Shown: piece by piece, positions 1-7,678 of the stretch
Numbering within the stretch: the stretch's first letter is position 1
Layout: every line of letters begins with the position of its first letter
Assembly (NCBI GenBank): GCA_018053995.1
Contig: JAGPKJ010000004.1
Location: 1-64,000, forward strand
Reading direction: 5' to 3'
Source of the DNA: Lachnospiraceae bacterium
GTDB lineage: Bacteria; Bacillota; Clostridia; Lachnospirales; Lachnospiraceae
DNA length: 64,000 nucleotides
Position numbers and translations under genes: made by a program
Notes under the pieces: generated by a model
What the model was told of the DNA's origin: nothing
Seen by the model: only the letters and a program-made list of their open reading frames with translations
Databases searched by the model: none

Positions 1-1
1 T

Positions 2-145
2 CTGCTTATGACTGGATATAGCGAAGACCTGTTTTATTTCAATGATCCGCACGGTAGTCTTGGATCGATATCGTATCCGAGAAATCTTGTATTTGAAAGG
101 CATCATGAGATGCTCAATATGGCAGTCGGGGTAAAACGGTTATAA
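2..145 (+). CDS. C39-like peptidase, C-terminal fragment
   Basis: This is the last 47 codons of a gene that enters from the left edge and stops with TAA. The fragment contains a TGYSEDLFYFNDPHG stretch followed by a segment ending in a basic tail. This resembles the C-terminal strand region of the bacterial C39_2 (papain-like, double-glycine-peptidase-like) family, where a 'tGY....fyfNDP' strand follows the catalytic His. The catalytic Cys would lie outside the window. The family call rests on this short motif only. The gene converges on the SDR gene, with only 17 bases between their ends. Confidence 0.5.
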   Translation: MLMTGYSEDLFYFNDPHGSLGSISYPRNLVFERHHEMLNMAVGVKRL

Positions 146-162
146 TCAAGTGGCGACAAAAT

Positions 163-885
163 TCAGATCCAGCCGCCATCAACGGTAATGATCTGCCCGG
201 TGAGGTACGAGGGCGCATTTATGAGCTGGAGGACTGTCTGCGCGATCTCTTCCGGCTGCCCCATCCTGTCGGCGGGAATCTCGCCGATAAGGGCTTCGCG
301 TTCATCCTCCGAAAAACATTTATTCATATCGGTATCTATAACTCCACATGCGACGGCGTTAACCTGTATCCCGCTTGGCGCAAGTTCTTTTGAGAGGGCT
401 TTAGTGAATGCGTTAAGACCTCCCTTGCTTGTCGAGTATGCGACTTCCATTGAGGCACCTACGCTGCCCCATACGGAAGATATGTTTATGATGCGTCCGC
501 TGTGCTTGTGGAGCATCATGGGTATCGCAAGACGGCTTGTGTAGAATGCAGCATTAAGGTTGACATCCATAAGGCGCTGCCAGTCTTCAACAGACAGATC
601 GGACAGAAGACCTATATATGAAATGCCTGCGTTGTTGACGAGTACATCAAGATCATTTATCCCATCAAAAAGTCTTTCTACATCTTTATAATTCCCCATA
701 TCCCCGATAAATGGAATACACATTATGCCGTATTTCTCCGAAAGGTCTGTGGCGATCTTATGAAGCTCATCCCCAGTGTTTGAACATGTTATATAGAGAT
801 TCATCCCCGCTTTTGCGAGTTCATATGCGGTCGCACGACCGATCCCGCGCGATGCGCCTGTTACAAGTGCGTATCCTTCAGCCAT
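163..885 (-). CDS. SDR-family oxidoreductase, FabG-like
   Basis: A 240-residue NAD(P)H-dependent short-chain dehydrogenase/reductase, most like 3-oxoacyl-ACP reductase. It shows the Rossmann cofactor motif TGASRGIG near the N-terminus, the NNAG motif, the catalytic ISS...Y-STSK arrangement and a C-terminal ITVDGGWI ending, all standard for a classical SDR. The ATG at 885 is preferred over the upstream TTG at 900 because a GGAGG box sits about 8 bases before it and would overlap the TTG start. No fatty-acid genes adjoin it, so the substrate is uncertain; FabG-type names are often over-assigned in this superfamily. Confidence 0.85.
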   Translation of the reverse strand: MAEGYALVTGASRGIGRATAYELAKAGMNLYITCSNTGDELHKIATDLSEKYGIMCIPFIGDMGNYKDVERLFDGINDLDVLVNNAGISYIGLLSDLSVEDWQRLMDVNLNAAFYTSRLAIPMMLHKHSGRIINISSVWGSVGASMEVAYSTSKGGLNAFTKALSKELAPSGIQVNAVACGVIDTDMNKCFSEDEREALIGEIPADRMGQPEEIAQTVLQLINAPSYLTGQIITVDGGWI

Positions 886-950
886 TTTATTTACCTCCAA
901 TGTATACGTCGATATATTTTGACCCTCGAGTACATATATATTATACTATA

Positions 951-990
951 ACGAGGGTGTTAAAAGTAGTTATTGTGCTGTAATGCTATG
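951..990 (+). repeat. Copy of dispersed 32-base repeat family
   Basis: The sequence GTGTTAAAAGTAGTTATTG followed by a TGTAATGC end resembles intergenic copies at about 3831, 20368, 43979, 48117 and 57361. It lies between the divergent SDR and trxB genes. An inverted pair ACCCTCG/CGAGGGT frames the AT-rich stretch just upstream (about 922-957). Confidence 0.5.
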
Positions 991-1137
991 AATTGCTTCG
1001 TTTTGTTAAAATGCAGTTCTAACATTTACAACTTGTGTAATCTTGCAATATTCGTAATACGCTGATTTACTGAGCCGGATATCCGGTTCGATTTCTGGAT
1101 TGTAAGAATAAGCCGTTCGCGGGAAAGAGGTGCCATT

Positions 1138-2049
1138 ATGACAGATATGATAATAGTAGGCGGGGGCCCGGCAGGAATGGGTGCTGCTATATACGCAGTG
1201 AGAGCGGGACTTTCTGTAAAGGTGATCGAGCAGAGTCCTGTGTGCGGCGGGCAGATGCTCAGCACATATGATATAGATAACTATCTTGGACTTCCGGGAA
1301 TGGGAGGCATCGAGCTTGGGCAAAAGTTCCGCGAACACTGTGACAGACTTGAAGTCACATTTGATACGGCTGCGGTCGAGAGATTTGAGCTTCAGGGAGA
1401 TGTGAAGAAGATATATCTGGAAAATGGTGAAATAGAAGAAGCACATACAGTCGTTCTCGCTATGGGAGCTTCACATTCAAAGCTTGGAGTTCCGGGCGAA
1501 GAGGAACTTGCAGGTATGGGAGTCTCATATTGCGCGACATGCGATGGTGCTTTCTTTAAAGGGAAAGATGTGGCTGTTGTAGGCGGCGGTGATGTTGCTG
1601 TCGGCGATGCGATATTTCTTGCCCGTAAATGCAGTAAAGTCTATGTGGTGCATAGGCGTGATTCGCTAAGGGCAGCAGGATCGCTTCAAAAGAAACTGTT
1701 CGGGCTTCCTAATGTAGAGATGGTCTGGAACAGCACTACGGATTCAATTAATGGCAGTGAACAGGTTGAAAGCATTACTGTATCAAATAAGAATGATGGA
1801 GCCGGGCGGGACATAAATGTCAGTGGAGTATTTATCGCAACCGGGATAAATCCGAATACCGCGCTATGTCGTGATCAAATTAAATGTGATGACAGAGGAT
1901 ATATCATTGCAGGAGAGGACTGTGCTGCAAGCATTCCTGGTGTATATGCGGCAGGCGATATCAGAGGCAAGGCTCTGCGTCAGATCATAACAGCTGTCGC
2001 GGACGGAGCTAACGCTGTAACATCGGCACAGAAGTATCTCGATGCATGA
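1138..2049 (+). CDS. trxB: Thioredoxin reductase-like flavoprotein
   Basis: A 303-residue FAD/NAD(P)-dependent pyridine nucleotide-disulfide oxidoreductase of the thioredoxin reductase family. It would transfer electrons from NAD(P)H through FAD to the redox-active cysteine pair. Visible are the FAD-binding GGGPAGMGAA motif at the N-terminus, the redox CATC motif in the middle, a second dinucleotide-binding VVGGGDVAVGDA motif and the C-terminal YAAGDIRG FAD motif. Length is typical. An AAAGAGGTG box precedes the ATG. No thioredoxin gene is adjacent, so the partner could be thioredoxin or another disulfide protein. Confidence 0.85.
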   Translation: MTDMIIVGGGPAGMGAAIYAVRAGLSVKVIEQSPVCGGQMLSTYDIDNYLGLPGMGGIELGQKFREHCDRLEVTFDTAAVERFELQGDVKKIYLENGEIEEAHTVVLAMGASHSKLGVPGEEELAGMGVSYCATCDGAFFKGKDVAVVGGGDVAVGDAIFLARKCSKVYVVHRRDSLRAAGSLQKKLFGLPNVEMVWNSTTDSINGSEQVESITVSNKNDGAGRDINVSGVFIATGINPNTALCRDQIKCDDRGYIIAGEDCAASIPGVYAAGDIRGKALRQIITAVADGANAVTSAQKYLDA

Positions 2050-2134
2050 TTCAAAAGAGTGCGGTAGACGTTATATAATATAGTAAAATCCACAAATAAA
2101 ACACATTTTTAGGTCTTTTTTTGGTCATTCTGGG

Positions 2135-2163
2135 TTGACATGAAAACACGGGGGTGATATATT
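2135..2163 (+). promoter_or_regulatory. Promoter of the NlpC/P60 gene
   Basis: A consensus -35 TTGACA (2135-2140) and a -10 TATATT (2158-2163) are separated by exactly 17 bases. This predicts a leader of about 85 bases before the TTG start at 2256. Confidence 0.75.
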
Positions 2164-2255
2164 ATTACTCGGATGTAATAATTCCGTAATATTTGAAACC
2201 AATTTGTAATAATAAAACGACTGAGATAGTATAAACCCAGAGAGAGGTTATTATA

Positions 2256-3689
2256 TTGATAAAAAATAAAGCAGCAAGGACATTTGCAGCAGCCACAGCA
2301 GCCATTCTGTTATTTACCGCTACAGGAATGGACGTCAGTGCATCAGGCAACATATCTTCTGTTCTTCCTTCAGCGGGAGTCAATTATTCGCTTTCATCTG
2401 ATGGAACAGCTTTATCTTCAATGAAGAAGGACGCTGATAAGAAGAATGGAACTTCTTCAGGGACTACTAAAAGTACATCTTCAAATAGCAGTAATGCTTC
2501 AACAGTTACTCCGAGTGTTCTTGGAACATCGCTTACAGCACTGAACGGAGATTCAGCAGATTCGATCTTGAGTGCGTCTTCAGCAGCAACTGAATCAGCA
2601 ACAGCCGCTACACAGGCGACTACTGAAAAGACAGAAAAGAAGATAGAAGATACGTTGATCGTATCTCAGCTGTATGAGAAAGGTCTTGCAGCAGCAATAA
2701 ATTCAGATCTTGATGATGATGAAAAGGATGATTTCGCAAACCTTGTCATCGCGCAGGTCAATGACTATGTCAATGTAAGATCATCTGCAAGTGAAGATAG
2801 TGATGTTGTAGGTAAGCTCTACAATGATTCCGTCGGTACTTATGAAGGTGAAGAGAACGGCTGGTATAAGATATCATCCGGATCAGTAGAGGGCTACGTT
2901 AAGGCAGAATACTGTGTTACAGGTAATGATGCCAAGTCACTGGCACAGAAGGTCGGCAAACGAATCGCAACAGTAACAACGACAACACTTAAGGTTCGCT
3001 CTGATGCATCACAGGATGCCTCAGTTGTAGGTCTTGTTCCTATAGAAGATGAACTTCTTGTTTCGGATGAGCTTGACGGATGGGTTAAGGTCAATATCGA
3101 GGAAGGTGATGGCTATGTTTCAGATGATTTCGTTAAGCTGTCAACTGAATTCGTAACAGCTGAATCAAAGGCTGAAGAAGAAGAAAGACTTGCCAAGGAA
3201 GCTGCTGAGGTCAAGAAGGCTCAGGAAGAAGCTAAGGCAAAAGAGGATGCAGACAAGAAGAGCAGCAAGAAGAGTGATTCAAGCGATTCAAAGAGTTCAG
3301 GCTCAAAATATACAGATACAGGTTCATACGCAGCAGCCGGAAGTGCAACAGGATCCAATGTCGCAAAATTCGCGCTTCAGTTTGTTGGAAATCCGTATGT
3401 ATACGGTGGATCAAGTCTGACAAACGGAACTGATTGTTCAGGATTTGTAATGAGTGTATATAAGAACTTTGGTGTAAGCCTTCCGCATTCATCAGCAGCA
3501 GATAGAAGTGTTGGTGCAACAGTAGGAAGTCTTGCTGAAGCGCAGCCTGGAGATCTGATCTGTTATTCAGGACATGTTGCTCTTTATATAGGCAATGGTC
3601 AGATAGTTCATGCAAGTACTTCAAAGACAGGTATCATCACATCGTCAGCATCACATCGTACGATTCTTTCAATCAGACGTGTTCTGTAA
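2256..3689 (+). CDS. Secreted SH3b / NlpC-P60 peptidoglycan hydrolase
   Basis: A 477-residue exported cell-wall endopeptidase. Residues 1-30 form a signal peptide (basic start, alanine-rich core, SASG end). A Ser/Thr/Ala-rich linker follows, then two bacterial SH3 repeats (about residues 165-230 and 238-297, each with a V-N-V-R-S or L-K-V-R-S start and a GW-Y/V-K core), a charged Glu/Lys/Ala coiled stretch (about 300-345) and a C-terminal NlpC/P60 domain. The catalytic Cys is in TDCSGF, with His in SGHVALYIG and in IVHAS. It probably cleaves gamma-D-Glu-diamino acid bonds in stem peptides. The TTG start is chosen because it gives a complete signal peptide and follows a GAGAGG box. Confidence 0.92.
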   Translation: MIKNKAARTFAAATAAILLFTATGMDVSASGNISSVLPSAGVNYSLSSDGTALSSMKKDADKKNGTSSGTTKSTSSNSSNASTVTPSVLGTSLTALNGDSADSILSASSAATESATAATQATTEKTEKKIEDTLIVSQLYEKGLAAAINSDLDDDEKDDFANLVIAQVNDYVNVRSSASEDSDVVGKLYNDSVGTYEGEENGWYKISSGSVEGYVKAEYCVTGNDAKSLAQKVGKRIATVTTTTLKVRSDASQDASVVGLVPIEDELLVSDELDGWVKVNIEEGDGYVSDDFVKLSTEFVTAESKAEEEERLAKEAAEVKKAQEEAKAKEDADKKSSKKSDSSDSKSSGSKYTDTGSYAAAGSATGSNVAKFALQFVGNPYVYGGSSLTNGTDCSGFVMSVYKNFGVSLPHSSAADRSVGATVGSLAEAQPGDLICYSGHVALYIGNGQIVHASTSKTGIITSSASHRTILSIRRVL

Positions 3690-3711
3690 CTGATGGTAAG
3701 ATGATAGGATA

Positions 3712-3770
3712 GAATTACGAGAGTTTTAAACTATAACGTAGTAATTTGCAGCATCATGAAATAATAATAA
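3712..3770. repeat. Intergenic repeat related to 61255-61310
   Basis: The segment starting AGAATTACGAGAGTTTT and ending GTAATTTGCAGCATCATGA is closely similar to the segment at about 61256-61305 upstream of argC. Both end in the GCATCAT motif found, inverted, in the 32-base dispersed repeat family. Function unknown. Confidence 0.5.
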
Positions 3771-3782
3771 TCATAAAAATTA

Positions 3783-3815
3783 GGATCTTCAGGCAAGCGT
3801 CTGAAGATCCTTTTA
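3783..3815 (+). terminator. Rho-independent terminator after NlpC/P60 gene
   Basis: A perfect 10-base-pair stem GGATCTTCAG/CTGAAGATCC (3783-3792 with 3801-3810) has an 8-base loop and is followed by a T-rich tail. It lies about 95 bases past the stop codon. Confidence 0.85.
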
Positions 3816-3830
3816 TTATTTGCACATGTC

Positions 3831-3870
3831 ATGATGTGAGTGTCAAAAGTAGCAATTGTGTTATGATCTG
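3831..3870 (+). repeat. Copy of dispersed 32-base repeat family
   Basis: GATGTGAGTGTCAAAAGTAG followed by CAATTGTGTTATGAT matches the family consensus closely. It lies between the convergent NlpC/P60 and dehydratase-activase genes. Confidence 0.6.
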
Positions 3871-3901
3871 CATGCATAAGCGTGCGCTCAATATCATAAA
3901 C

Positions 3902-5638
3902 TTAGATTCCGAGTTCCTCTAGCGCATATAGCGCGGCGCCTGTGGCACCGATTATCTCAGGATCGTCATTTACAAATATCGGTGCACCGAGTCTCTTTTC
4001 AAGACAGTGGATGACACCGACATTCTTTGCTACACCTCCAGTCATCATATATCCGGGCTGTGGATCGACACGCTTTAGAAGAGATATTGCTTTACCTGAT
4101 ATCGCTTCATGTACGCCATTTGCGATGTCTGCCTTTTCCTTGTTCTGTGCGATGATCGATATGACTTCTGATTCCGCAAATACGGTGCACATTGAACTGA
4201 TCGTGACCTGCTCAGTTGATTTTAGTGAGATAGGACCGAGATCTGAAATATCCATTTCAAGTGTACGTGCCATTGCTTCCAGAAATCTTCCTGTGCCGGC
4301 AGCACATTTATCATTCATGACAAAGTCTGTTACATCGCCGTTTTCACCGAGCTTTATCGCTTTTGAATCCTGACCGCCGATATCAAGGATAGTCCGCACG
4401 TCTTTGTCAAAGTAACGTGCACCTTTTCCGTGGCATGATATCTCGGTAACATTTTTATCGGCGAAAGGAATTGAGACACGTCCGTATCCGGTTGAGACTA
4501 TCATCGATATATCGTCTCTTTTAAGACCGGAACTTGAGATTACCTCGGCAAGTATCTTTTCAGCGGACTCGCTTGTCTTTGCACCTGTGCGTATGCTCCC
4601 TTTCCCTATTATCTTTTTGTCGCCGTTCATGATGACGGCATTAGTTGATGTTGAACCACTGTCTATACCAAGTACATATGTCATTTCTTTATCCTTTCCT
4701 TCACAGTTCTCTATGACGGGATGGTGCCTGTTTGCGGTATCTAAGGCAGGATCGTTGCCGTTCTTTGTTCTCAAAGTTTCAAGAAAAGCTTCGATTCGTG
4801 TTCTTATCTGTCCCTCACATTGTTCTGTAAGATCAGTCTCAATCTTGAGTATCGGTATATCAGTGAGAGTATGAAGCTCAGAATACTCATATGAATAAGA
4901 GTCGCAGAATTTTACTGTATGATATATGAGCCCGTCCAGATGCGCAGCCTGTTCCTTTATGAAATCATAACGATTTGATACGTCTGCCATTCTGAGACAA
5001 GGAAGCTGTGCAAGAAGCTCATTAACGTATGCAGATACGATATGATCATCATCGGCTGCGGACAGCATATCAGTATTAAATGTCCTGTCTTTGCGTGAGC
5101 AGGTGATATCAAATACGACATTTGCACACTCATCATCGAGAAGGTTTCTGACACCGTTACTGTATCTGGCACCGATAAGTCCAACGTGTGGACCCGACTT
5201 ATATTCAGCAGATGTCTTTGCGTGGCACTCGGTACCGGCGCAGAGGAGCCTTTCGCGAAGAGAGGCAGGAGAGAAAGAAACTCCGCTGAATCTCTCGTAT
5301 TCTGATATCATATTTTTTATCTGATCAGTATAGAGTGAAATGGCGGTATCATTTGATTTCCTTGGAAGATCAAGAACGTAGATAAATTTTTCGGGGTAGT
5401 GATCTTTTAGAACATCATACAGTCTTCTTACCGAGTCACAGCATGTTGTCAGTACAATACCGTCATAATCGGATTTCTGCATCTCTTCAAGCACAGATTT
5501 GACATATGAGCACATGTTTGGATGCATAAGGGTATCGGCAGCATTGAAATTTCTGACTTTGGGCTGCAGGAGTACCGGATCTGCGCCCATGGATGCAAGT
5601 ATTTCAGTAGGTGTATATTTACAAATATAACCGATCAT
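3902..5638 (-). CDS. Fused 2-hydroxyacyl-CoA dehydratase subunit and activase
   Basis: A 578-residue two-domain protein. Residues 1 to about 290 resemble the HgdB/BcrB-type (HGD-D) subunit, with an N-terminal IGYICKYTPTEIL, a TTCCDS motif and a C-terminal QIRTRIEAFLE. From about residue 319 (MTYVLGIDSGSTSTNAV) it is an HgdC/BadF-type ATPase that injects electrons into the dehydratase. It has the phosphate loop GIDSGSTST, DIGGQDSKAI, and two cysteines in KCAAGTGRFLE and SMCTVFAESE that in this family ligate the bridging [4Fe-4S] cluster. An in-frame ATG at 4684 has its own AAAGGA box, so the activase may also be made alone. It overlaps the partner gene by one base (TAATG). The substrate is unknown. 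Confidence 0.85.
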   Translation of the reverse strand: MIGYICKYTPTEILASMGADPVLLQPKVRNFNAADTLMHPNMCSYVKSVLEEMQKSDYDGIVLTTCCDSVRRLYDVLKDHYPEKFIYVLDLPRKSNDTAISLYTDQIKNMISEYERFSGVSFSPASLRERLLCAGTECHAKTSAEYKSGPHVGLIGARYSNGVRNLLDDECANVVFDITCSRKDRTFNTDMLSAADDDHIVSAYVNELLAQLPCLRMADVSNRYDFIKEQAAHLDGLIYHTVKFCDSYSYEYSELHTLTDIPILKIETDLTEQCEGQIRTRIEAFLETLRTKNGNDPALDTANRHHPVIENCEGKDKEMTYVLGIDSGSTSTNAVIMNGDKKIIGKGSIRTGAKTSESAEKILAEVISSSGLKRDDISMIVSTGYGRVSIPFADKNVTEISCHGKGARYFDKDVRTILDIGGQDSKAIKLGENGDVTDFVMNDKCAAGTGRFLEAMARTLEMDISDLGPISLKSTEQVTISSMCTVFAESEVISIIAQNKEKADIANGVHEAISGKAISLLKRVDPQPGYMMTGGVAKNVGVIHCLEKRLGAPIFVNDDPEIIGATGAALYALEELGI

Positions 5639-6909
5639 TATGATCTGTCCTCCTGTCCGATAAGTTCAAGGAAAGCCTCGAAACGCGTCTTTACCTGACC
5701 ATCGTGATTGTTACGTCTGTCAAGGGCGTCGCCGTCAAGGATGAGCATGGGAATACCGGCTTCGCTCATCTTTTCCTTCATCAGCATGACGCCGCCGGAG
5801 GATTGCTTACATCCCCAGTGGCAGAATTCTATCGCAGCATCACAGTTGTATCGTTTTGCGAGCTGTACGCAGAAATCAGCTTTTCTTGAGAAATCGCCGT
5901 TATAGATGTTAAGGATCATCTTTTTTGCGATAGCATGAAGAGGATGCTCTGTGTCAAGCGGTTCTATGTAGTCGAGATTGAAATCATCGACGGCGATAGA
6001 ATACTTCTTCCCATAGTTGAGATATGAGCGGAGAGTTTCCTGTGCATATGGTTCAAGGTGAATCCAAAGAAAACGTTTGTCGGTCGAAATGGGATAACGG
6101 TCAATTTCTTCTGACATTTCCCGGAAATAATCCTCAACCCATTTTTCACCGATATTGAGATGAGTGGCAAAAAGCATATAAAGAACAAGAGTCAGAGTGT
6201 TGGGGTAATAACGTTTGCTTCGTTTGTCAAGAAAATCGAGATAATACTGCTTCGCACGATTCTCACACGCAAGGGTCTCGCGAAGACGGTCGTGGTCAAA
6301 TTTCTTTCCGGTTTTATTTTCCAATATTCCTATAAATTCGTTAAGCTGATCGACAACATATTCTTCAGACTGAGGTGTCCATATCTGCGGAACGTCGATC
6401 ACATACGAATCGATACCATGTTTTTCTTTCATATATCTGAAAGTACCAATATTTCCGTCACATACCATAGACGTGGTTACGGATGCGGCTGGCGGAGGGA
6501 TAAGTCCTTCATCAACTGCTCCAATGAAATTTTTATGATAGGAACATAGTGTCGATGCGATACCAGAAGCTTCAGCACTGTCTATCAGCGTGTCTTCAAT
6601 ATAGAATCCTGAAAGAAATGAAGCGAGGCATTCCATAGAGACACAGGAAAGGTCAAAGTTCTGGAGGATCTCAACAGGACCGAATATATTAGTCCAGGCG
6701 TATTGCTCCGGGTATTTAATGCCGTGAGCTGTAAGATAATCGGATTTGCTGTTTAGAATACGGTATGCATGTGGCATACGCTTGTCAGGAAGATATCTTT
6801 CATGGAATCCTTCAAGATACAGACTGCGATATAGAATGCGTCTTGCTTTTTCCGGATCTTCAGGGAGGACATTCCGTATCTTATTACCTAATATTTCTGC
6901 AATATTCAT
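5638..6909 (-). CDS. 2-hydroxyacyl-CoA dehydratase family subunit (HGD-D)
   Basis: A 423-residue protein of the 2-hydroxyglutaryl-CoA dehydratase / benzoyl-CoA reductase subunit family, the partner of the downstream fused protein. The conserved Cys-containing motif FCHWGCKQSSGG near residue 370, and the end GQVKTRFEAFLELI, match the family pattern for a low-potential [4Fe-4S] subunit. The ATG at 6909 is chosen over an upstream ATG at 6987 because a GGAGA box lies 6 to 7 bases before it and the extra 26 residues are not family-like. With the next gene it would form an ATP-driven radical dehydratase or reductase. The substrate cannot be told from sequence. Confidence 0.85.
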   Translation of the reverse strand: MNIAEILGNKIRNVLPEDPEKARRILYRSLYLEGFHERYLPDKRMPHAYRILNSKSDYLTAHGIKYPEQYAWTNIFGPVEILQNFDLSCVSMECLASFLSGFYIEDTLIDSAEASGIASTLCSYHKNFIGAVDEGLIPPPAASVTTSMVCDGNIGTFRYMKEKHGIDSYVIDVPQIWTPQSEEYVVDQLNEFIGILENKTGKKFDHDRLRETLACENRAKQYYLDFLDKRSKRYYPNTLTLVLYMLFATHLNIGEKWVEDYFREMSEEIDRYPISTDKRFLWIHLEPYAQETLRSYLNYGKKYSIAVDDFNLDYIEPLDTEHPLHAIAKKMILNIYNGDFSRKADFCVQLAKRYNCDAAIEFCHWGCKQSSGGVMLMKEKMSEAGIPMLILDGDALDRRNNHDGQVKTRFEAFLELIGQEDRS

Positions 6910-6987
6910 TACAAGTCTCCATAAATTCGTAGCATCATAATATAATTGTTGTTTTTGACACCCAATCATATGAATGTAGCATCGCAA

Positions 6988-7560
6988 CTATTCTTTACAC
7001 GTACTGATTATTATTAATCTGTACGGTATCTATAAGTATTTGCAACATCACACCTCATCTATCGTAAGGATGTGATTAATTGACGTCAAGACTTAATCAC
7101 GGAAAATAGAATACGAGCAGAATACAGATGCGTCGAAGTGTCTGATGCAAATGCGTACAATTCGTTTGCATCATATCAAGACCGCATTGATATGACTGTT
7201 TTGTGCGAAATAAACAAATGTATAAAAATACATATGTAACGATGACATATATGGGAAAAAGAGTTATCCACAATTTTGGCGCCGCAAAGAAGCCAAACAC
7301 GACTTATACACGAAATAGTGCACATTATCAACATTTTATTGTCTTAATCGTATCGATTTAAATACATGTGATATGAACGCTTGTTTTGTGTAGAATTGAT
7401 AAAGATGTGCAAAGCGATGGAAAATCGTTGACTTTTGAATTGTATTACAAATATAAGAAATATCTGAGAATATTCGGACGAGTTCGGAAAAAACGCATAT
7501 TGTGATTGTGCACAAAAAACAGATGCCGTTTTGTTTTATATTGCACAAAAAGACAAATAA
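6988..7560. other. AT-rich intergenic region without a recognisable gene
   Basis: Between the divergent dehydratase and sugar-importer genes there is no ORF with a convincing start or family. It holds the nested palindrome at 7072-7100, an exact DnaA-box sequence TTATCCACA (7264-7272), a near match TTATCAACA (7325-7333), and several TGTGCA/TTGCACAAAAA words between 7390 and 7555. No tRNA, ncRNA family or terminator is evident. Confidence 0.5.
7072..7100. promoter_or_regulatory. Nested inverted repeat, possible operator
   Basis: Arms GTGATTAA (7072-7079) and TTAATCAC (7093-7100) enclose a second perfect palindrome TTGACGTCAA (7080-7089). It lies about 165 bases upstream of the minus-strand dehydratase gene. 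A regulator site is inferred from symmetry alone. Confidence 0.4.
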
Positions 7561-7563
7561 CTA

Positions 7564-7592
7564 TTGCATATCGTAACTTAACGTGATATTCT
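7564..7592 (+). promoter_or_regulatory. Promoter of the sugar ABC importer operon
   Basis: A -35 TTGCAT (7564-7569) and a -10 TATTCT (7587-7592) are separated by 17 bases. The expected start point, near 7599, falls just upstream of the palindromic operator at 7606-7629. Confidence 0.55.
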
Positions 7593-7605
7593 TTTTATAG
7601 TTTCC

Positions 7606-7629
7606 GGAAACGTTACCGATAACGTTTCC
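7606..7629. promoter_or_regulatory. LacI-family operator palindrome
   Basis: Perfect 10-base arms GGAAACGTTA and TAACGTTTCC are separated by CCGA. Each arm carries the AACGTT core typical of LacI/GalR-family operators. The position immediately downstream of the predicted transcription start suits repression by a roadblock or promoter occlusion. The nearest LacI-family regulator in the window is at 28463. Confidence 0.75.
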
Positions 7630-7678
7630 AACAATGTTCAGAAATGAACGCAAACATTTATTAAAGGAGAGGATAAGA

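Noticed and set aside
1006..1446. 146-codon minus-strand ORF opposite the start of trxB
   Set aside because: A shadow frame of the flavoprotein gene without ribosome site or motif.
7264..7333. Replication origin
   Set aside because: Only one exact DnaA box and one near match; no dnaA, dnaN or gyr genes and no DnaA-box array.
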